Assembly: GCF_007004065.1 (NCBI RefSeq)
Contig: NZ_VFSV01000008.1
Span: forward strand, 1-64,000
Direction: 5' to 3'
Length of the DNA stretch: 64,000 bases
Source of the DNA: Palleronia caenipelagi
GTDB lineage: Bacteria; Pseudomonadota; Alphaproteobacteria; Rhodobacterales; Rhodobacteraceae
Below the pieces are notes generated by a model that saw only the letters and a program-made list of their open reading frames with translations, did not search any database and was not told the DNA's origin. Position numbers and translations under genes: made by a program. Shown piece after piece: positions 61,798 through 64,000 of this stretch (the stretch's first letter is position 1; each line of letters begins with the position of its first letter).

Positions 61798-63380
61798 CCG
61801 ACCAGCGCCGCCCCATCGGCCATCGCGCGAAGTTTCGCATAGGCGATATCTGGGTCCACCGCACCAAATCCCGCGAAGGTCCCAAAGCCGCAATCGCTGC
61901 CCGCCATCACTCGCTCCGCCCCAACGATATCGACAAAGCGCTCCAGCCGCTGGGCTATCAGCTCCGGATGCTCGACGAAATTTGTGGTGGTGTCCACGAC
62001 GCCGGGCACGAGGATCTTATCGTCGGGGATATCGCCATTCCGATCGCGGAAGACGGCCCATTCGTGGCCGTGGCGGGGGTTCGAGGTCTCGAACAGAACA
62101 TAGCGGGCCCTGGCCGACATCAGGGTGTCGAACATCTTTGCCATGGAGATATCGCAGCAATGGGGGCCTTCGTAATTGCCCCAGCAAATATGGATGCGCA
62201 CCCGCTCTTGCGGAACGTCGCTCAGGGCGTGGTTCAGCACCTCCACATGACTGTCGGCGATCGTCACGAACTCATCGTCGCTGAGATCGTTGAACAGCAT
62301 GTGCCGGGAAAGGGCCAGATCGGGGCAGTCCAGCTGCAGATCCAGCCCGGCGGCGACGATGGTCTCGTACTCCGCCTTCATCGCGTCCGCGAGGGCGGCC
62401 AGATAGGCGTCGCGGGTGGCATAGTGGTCGTTCTGCAAAAACAGCGAGATCACCCCCGGAGACGCGGCATTCATAAAGCCCCGCTCCGCCCCGTGCACAG
62501 CCATCGCGGCCCGCAGATTGGCGATGTCTTTCTCAAGCTCGCCCTGACCCTTCGACCGCACCTCGCCCACGCACATCTTCCACGAGTTCGTCACCAAGAC
62601 CGCCGGGGAGTTGTAGCCGTGTTCGGCCTGCCCCAGCAGGTCGGTGGCGCAGATCTCCGCATCGACAGTGTTGTCCGCGATCACCATGGTCTCGGTCGGA
62701 CCGGCAAAGAGGTCGATCCCGACACGACCGAACAGCTGCCGTTTCGCCTCTGCAACAAAAGCGTTCCCCGGACCAACCAGCAGATGCACGGGTGCGATGC
62801 TCTCGGTCCCGAGCGCCATAGCGCCCACCGCCTGAATGCCGCCCAGCACATAGATCTCATCCGCGCCGCCCAGATGCATCGCCGCGATGACCGCCGGGTT
62901 GGGCTCGCCCCGAAAGGGCGGGGTGCAGGCGATGATGCGGGGCACGCCTGCGACCTTGGCCGTGGCTACGGACATATGGGCGGAGGCAACCATGGGAAAC
63001 TTGCCACCCGGCACGTAGCAACCCACCGATTGCACGGGAATGTTCTTATGCCCAAGGATCACACCCGGCAGCGTTTCGACCTCGATATCGGTCATGGAGG
63101 CGCGCTGGGCGCGGGCGAAATTCACCACCTGCTCTTGTGCGAATTTCATATCTTCCATGTCGCGCGGCGGGACCTTGGCTATGATCGATTTAATTTCGTC
63201 GTCGCTCAGCCGATAGCTGTCGCGGTCGTAGCTGTCGAATTTCATCGCCAGTTCGCGCACCGCCACATCGCCACGTGCCTCGATATCCGCGAGCGTGCTG
63301 GCCACGGCCTCGCGGACATTCGCATCATCCTCGGTCCTCTCCACCTCGGGCTTACTACGGTTGAGACACTCCTTTGCCAT
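61794..63380 (-). CDS. Chimeric protein: truncated histidinol dehydrogenase joined to MetE-like C-terminal domain
   Basis: From ATG 63380 the open frame has 528 residues. Residues 1 to about 266 match the N-terminal part of the HisD family, in the branch near sulfopropanediol dehydrogenase: [46 protein letters not shown] and zinc ligands Gln251/His254 in [19 protein letters not shown]. HisD then stops; its catalytic Glu-His pair and last two zinc ligands are missing. From about 268 the chain is the C-terminal half of a cobalamin-independent methionine synthase-like protein, with its zinc set His397-x-Cys399, Glu431 and Cys497. Each partner is normally 370-430 residues. The junction is near 62570-62585. 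It is a natural deletion fusion or an assembly misjoin. Confidence 0.8.
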   Translation of the reverse strand: MAKECLNRSKPEVERTEDDANVREAVASTLADIEARGDVAVRELAMKFDSYDRDSYRLSDDEIKSIIAKVPPRDMEDMKFAQEQVVNFARAQRASMTDIEVETLPGVILGHKNIPVQSVGCYVPGGKFPMVASAHMSVATAKVAGVPRIIACTPPFRGEPNPAVIAAMHLGGADEIYVLGGIQAVGAMALGTESIAPVHLLVGPGNAFVAEAKRQLFGRVGIDLFAGPTETMVIADNTVDAEICATDLLGQAEHGYNSPAVLVTNSWKMCVGEVRSKGQGELEKDIANLRAAMAVHGAERGFMNAASPGVISLFLQNDHYATRDAYLAALADAMKAEYETIVAAGLDLQLDCPDLALSRHMLFNDLSDDEFVTIADSHVEVLNHALSDVPQERVRIHICWGNYEGPHCCDISMAKMFDTLMSARARYVLFETSNPRHGHEWAVFRDRNGDIPDDKILVPGVVDTTTNFVEHPELIAQRLERFVDIVGAERVMAGSDCGFGTFAGFGAVDPDIAYAKLRAMADGAALVG

Positions 63381-63855
63381 CGGAGTCTTCCTTTTCCTGT
63401 CCGTCCGCTGCGAGCAGCGACGGGTCAAACGCAACCAGTTCCACGGTGTTTCCCTCCGGATCGAGGCAGAACACGCCCCGCCAGCCGATCCAGTCAAAGA
63501 CCTCGACCCGGTAATCGATGCCGTGATGCGAGAACCACCGCATGGCGTTCTCCTGCGCCTCATGGTCCACGGTCAAAGCGAGGTGATGCAGGGAGGACCC
63601 GGCGCCGGTCCGGGGTGCGTCACTGGTGTGGGGATGGATCTCGGCCCGCCCGGCGTCGCGGGCGAACAGCGCCAAAACCGCCGTATGCCCTCCATAGCCC
63701 GGCCCGATCCGGAAAAACACGATGCCGTCGTCGTCGGAGGATCCGCTGAGCACTTCCAGCCCGAGCACATCGCGGTAGAACGCCACCTGACGCCCAACGT
63801 CTCCGCATCGAATGGCGATCTCGCCCAGCGCCTTGATGTCGAAACCCCGCTCCAT
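63355..63855 (-). CDS. VOC (glyoxalase/dioxygenase-fold) protein
   Basis: Starting at ATG 63855 (GGGAG upstream) the protein has 166 residues with one vicinal-oxygen-chelate domain: [42 protein letters not shown] and [16 protein letters not shown], showing metal-type His and Glu. A short charged tail follows. The function is unknown. The frame is open upstream without a stop into an ABC permease C-terminus, so the protein may be made as the tail of a fusion. Its end overlaps the chimera start by 26 bp. Confidence 0.82.
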   Translation of the reverse strand: MERGFDIKALGEIAIRCGDVGRQVAFYRDVLGLEVLSGSSDDDGIVFFRIGPGYGGHTAVLALFARDAGRAEIHPHTSDAPRTGAGSSLHHLALTVDHEAQENAMRWFSHHGIDYRVEVFDWIGWRGVFCLDPEGNTVELVAFDPSLLAADGQEKEDSDGKGVSQP

Positions 63856-64000
63856 GACCCGTTCTCCCTTCACTGCGCCTGCAGTGAGACCGTAAACGAT
63901 CTGGCGCTGGAGGAACATCACCCGAATGAACAGCGGCGCGGGTGCGGAGACCACGGCGGCGACGGCGAACATGACGTTGCCTTCGGTCTGGGTCGTCCCG
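63856..64000 (-). CDS. ABC transporter permease, C-terminal end (cut by window edge), in frame with VOC
   Basis: The minus-strand frame from the window edge reads GTTQTEGNVMFAVAAVVSAP, then a hydrophobic helix, then QRQIVYGLTAGAVKG, the standard C-terminus of carbohydrate ABC permeases of the MalG type, where a stop normally follows KG. Here the next codons are GAA CGG GTC ATG and reading continues into the VOC protein. The rest of the permease lies outside the window. Confidence 0.7.

Noticed and set aside
61968-63749. Long plus-strand open frame (593 codons) opposite the HisD-MetE chimera and VOC gene
   Set aside because: The minus-strand proteins have clear family motifs; the antisense product has none.

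Overview
The window is a high-GC chromosomal segment of an alphaproteobacterium, most likely Rhodobacteraceae (Roseobacter group). The reasons are a phasin gene, the compact rimP-nusA-ylxR-infB operon, a ubiG / nitrilase / grxC / comF / methyltransferase / hemH neighbourhood, many TRAP and ABC importers, and two proteins of types I associate with that family. No rRNA, tRNA or CRISPR array was seen. Genes are dense and no gene-free gap exceeds 300 bp.

Layout. (1) 1-285: C-terminal piece of an IS5-type transposase entering from the left edge. (2) 411-860: phasin. (3) 1027-6391 (minus): the translation/transcription operon rimP-nusA-ylxR-infB, preceded by a terminator-like leader hairpin. (4) 6532-12136: Pip, UbiG, nitrilase-family amidohydrolase, glutaredoxin, ComF, a methyltransferase-like protein and ferrochelatase. 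(5) 12228-14401: envelope genes, namely a small signal-peptide membrane protein, two L,D-transpeptidase-fold proteins and a CAP-domain lipoprotein. (6) 14527-23855: RlmD, an ABC exporter, two unknowns, IlvD, a CPBP protease, AccD and FolC. (7) 24027-33795: an FAH-family enzyme, a YnjBCD-like ABC importer, IlvA, a peroxiredoxin, a ferredoxin-reductase-like flavoprotein, RsmD and an ornithine-cyclodeaminase homologue. (8) 33792-43807 (minus): an inositol operon with an IolI-like isomerase, a FrcBCA-type ABC importer, IolG, IolD, a PhyH-type dioxygenase and IolB, next to a LacI-family repressor. A D-lyxose isomerase diverges from the repressor. (9) 44637-56239: a hexuronate/aldarate regulon. LacI and glycerate kinase lie on one strand; a TRAP importer, an M24 protein, uronate dehydrogenase, an aldarate aldolase, tartronate semialdehyde reductase, an aldarate dehydratase and an SMP-30 lactonase lie on the other. 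(10) 56307-60531: CreA, a TAXI-type binding protein, and a translationally coupled UPF0149/membrane/coiled-coil protein. (11) 60528-64000 (minus): RraA-like protein, alpha/beta hydrolase, a histidinol dehydrogenase-MetE chimera, a VOC protein, and an ABC permease that runs in frame into the VOC protein.

How the genes work together. Region 9 reads as one route: uronate import (TRAP), oxidation to aldarolactone (Udh), ring opening (SMP-30), dehydration (GarD-like), retro-aldol cleavage to pyruvate and tartronate semialdehyde (HpcH/HpaI aldolase), reduction to glycerate (GarR-like) and phosphorylation (glycerate kinase). It is controlled by a LacI protein with two related operator-like sites. 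Region 8 imports an inositol and carries the dehydrogenase, hydrolase and isomerase steps, but iolC and iolE are absent from the window. A repeated TGACG-N6-CGTCA element lies in both promoter regions near its repressor. The least ordinary features are the HisD/MetE chimera with the adjacent permease-VOC read-through, and the TAXI plus UPF0149 coiled-coil pair.
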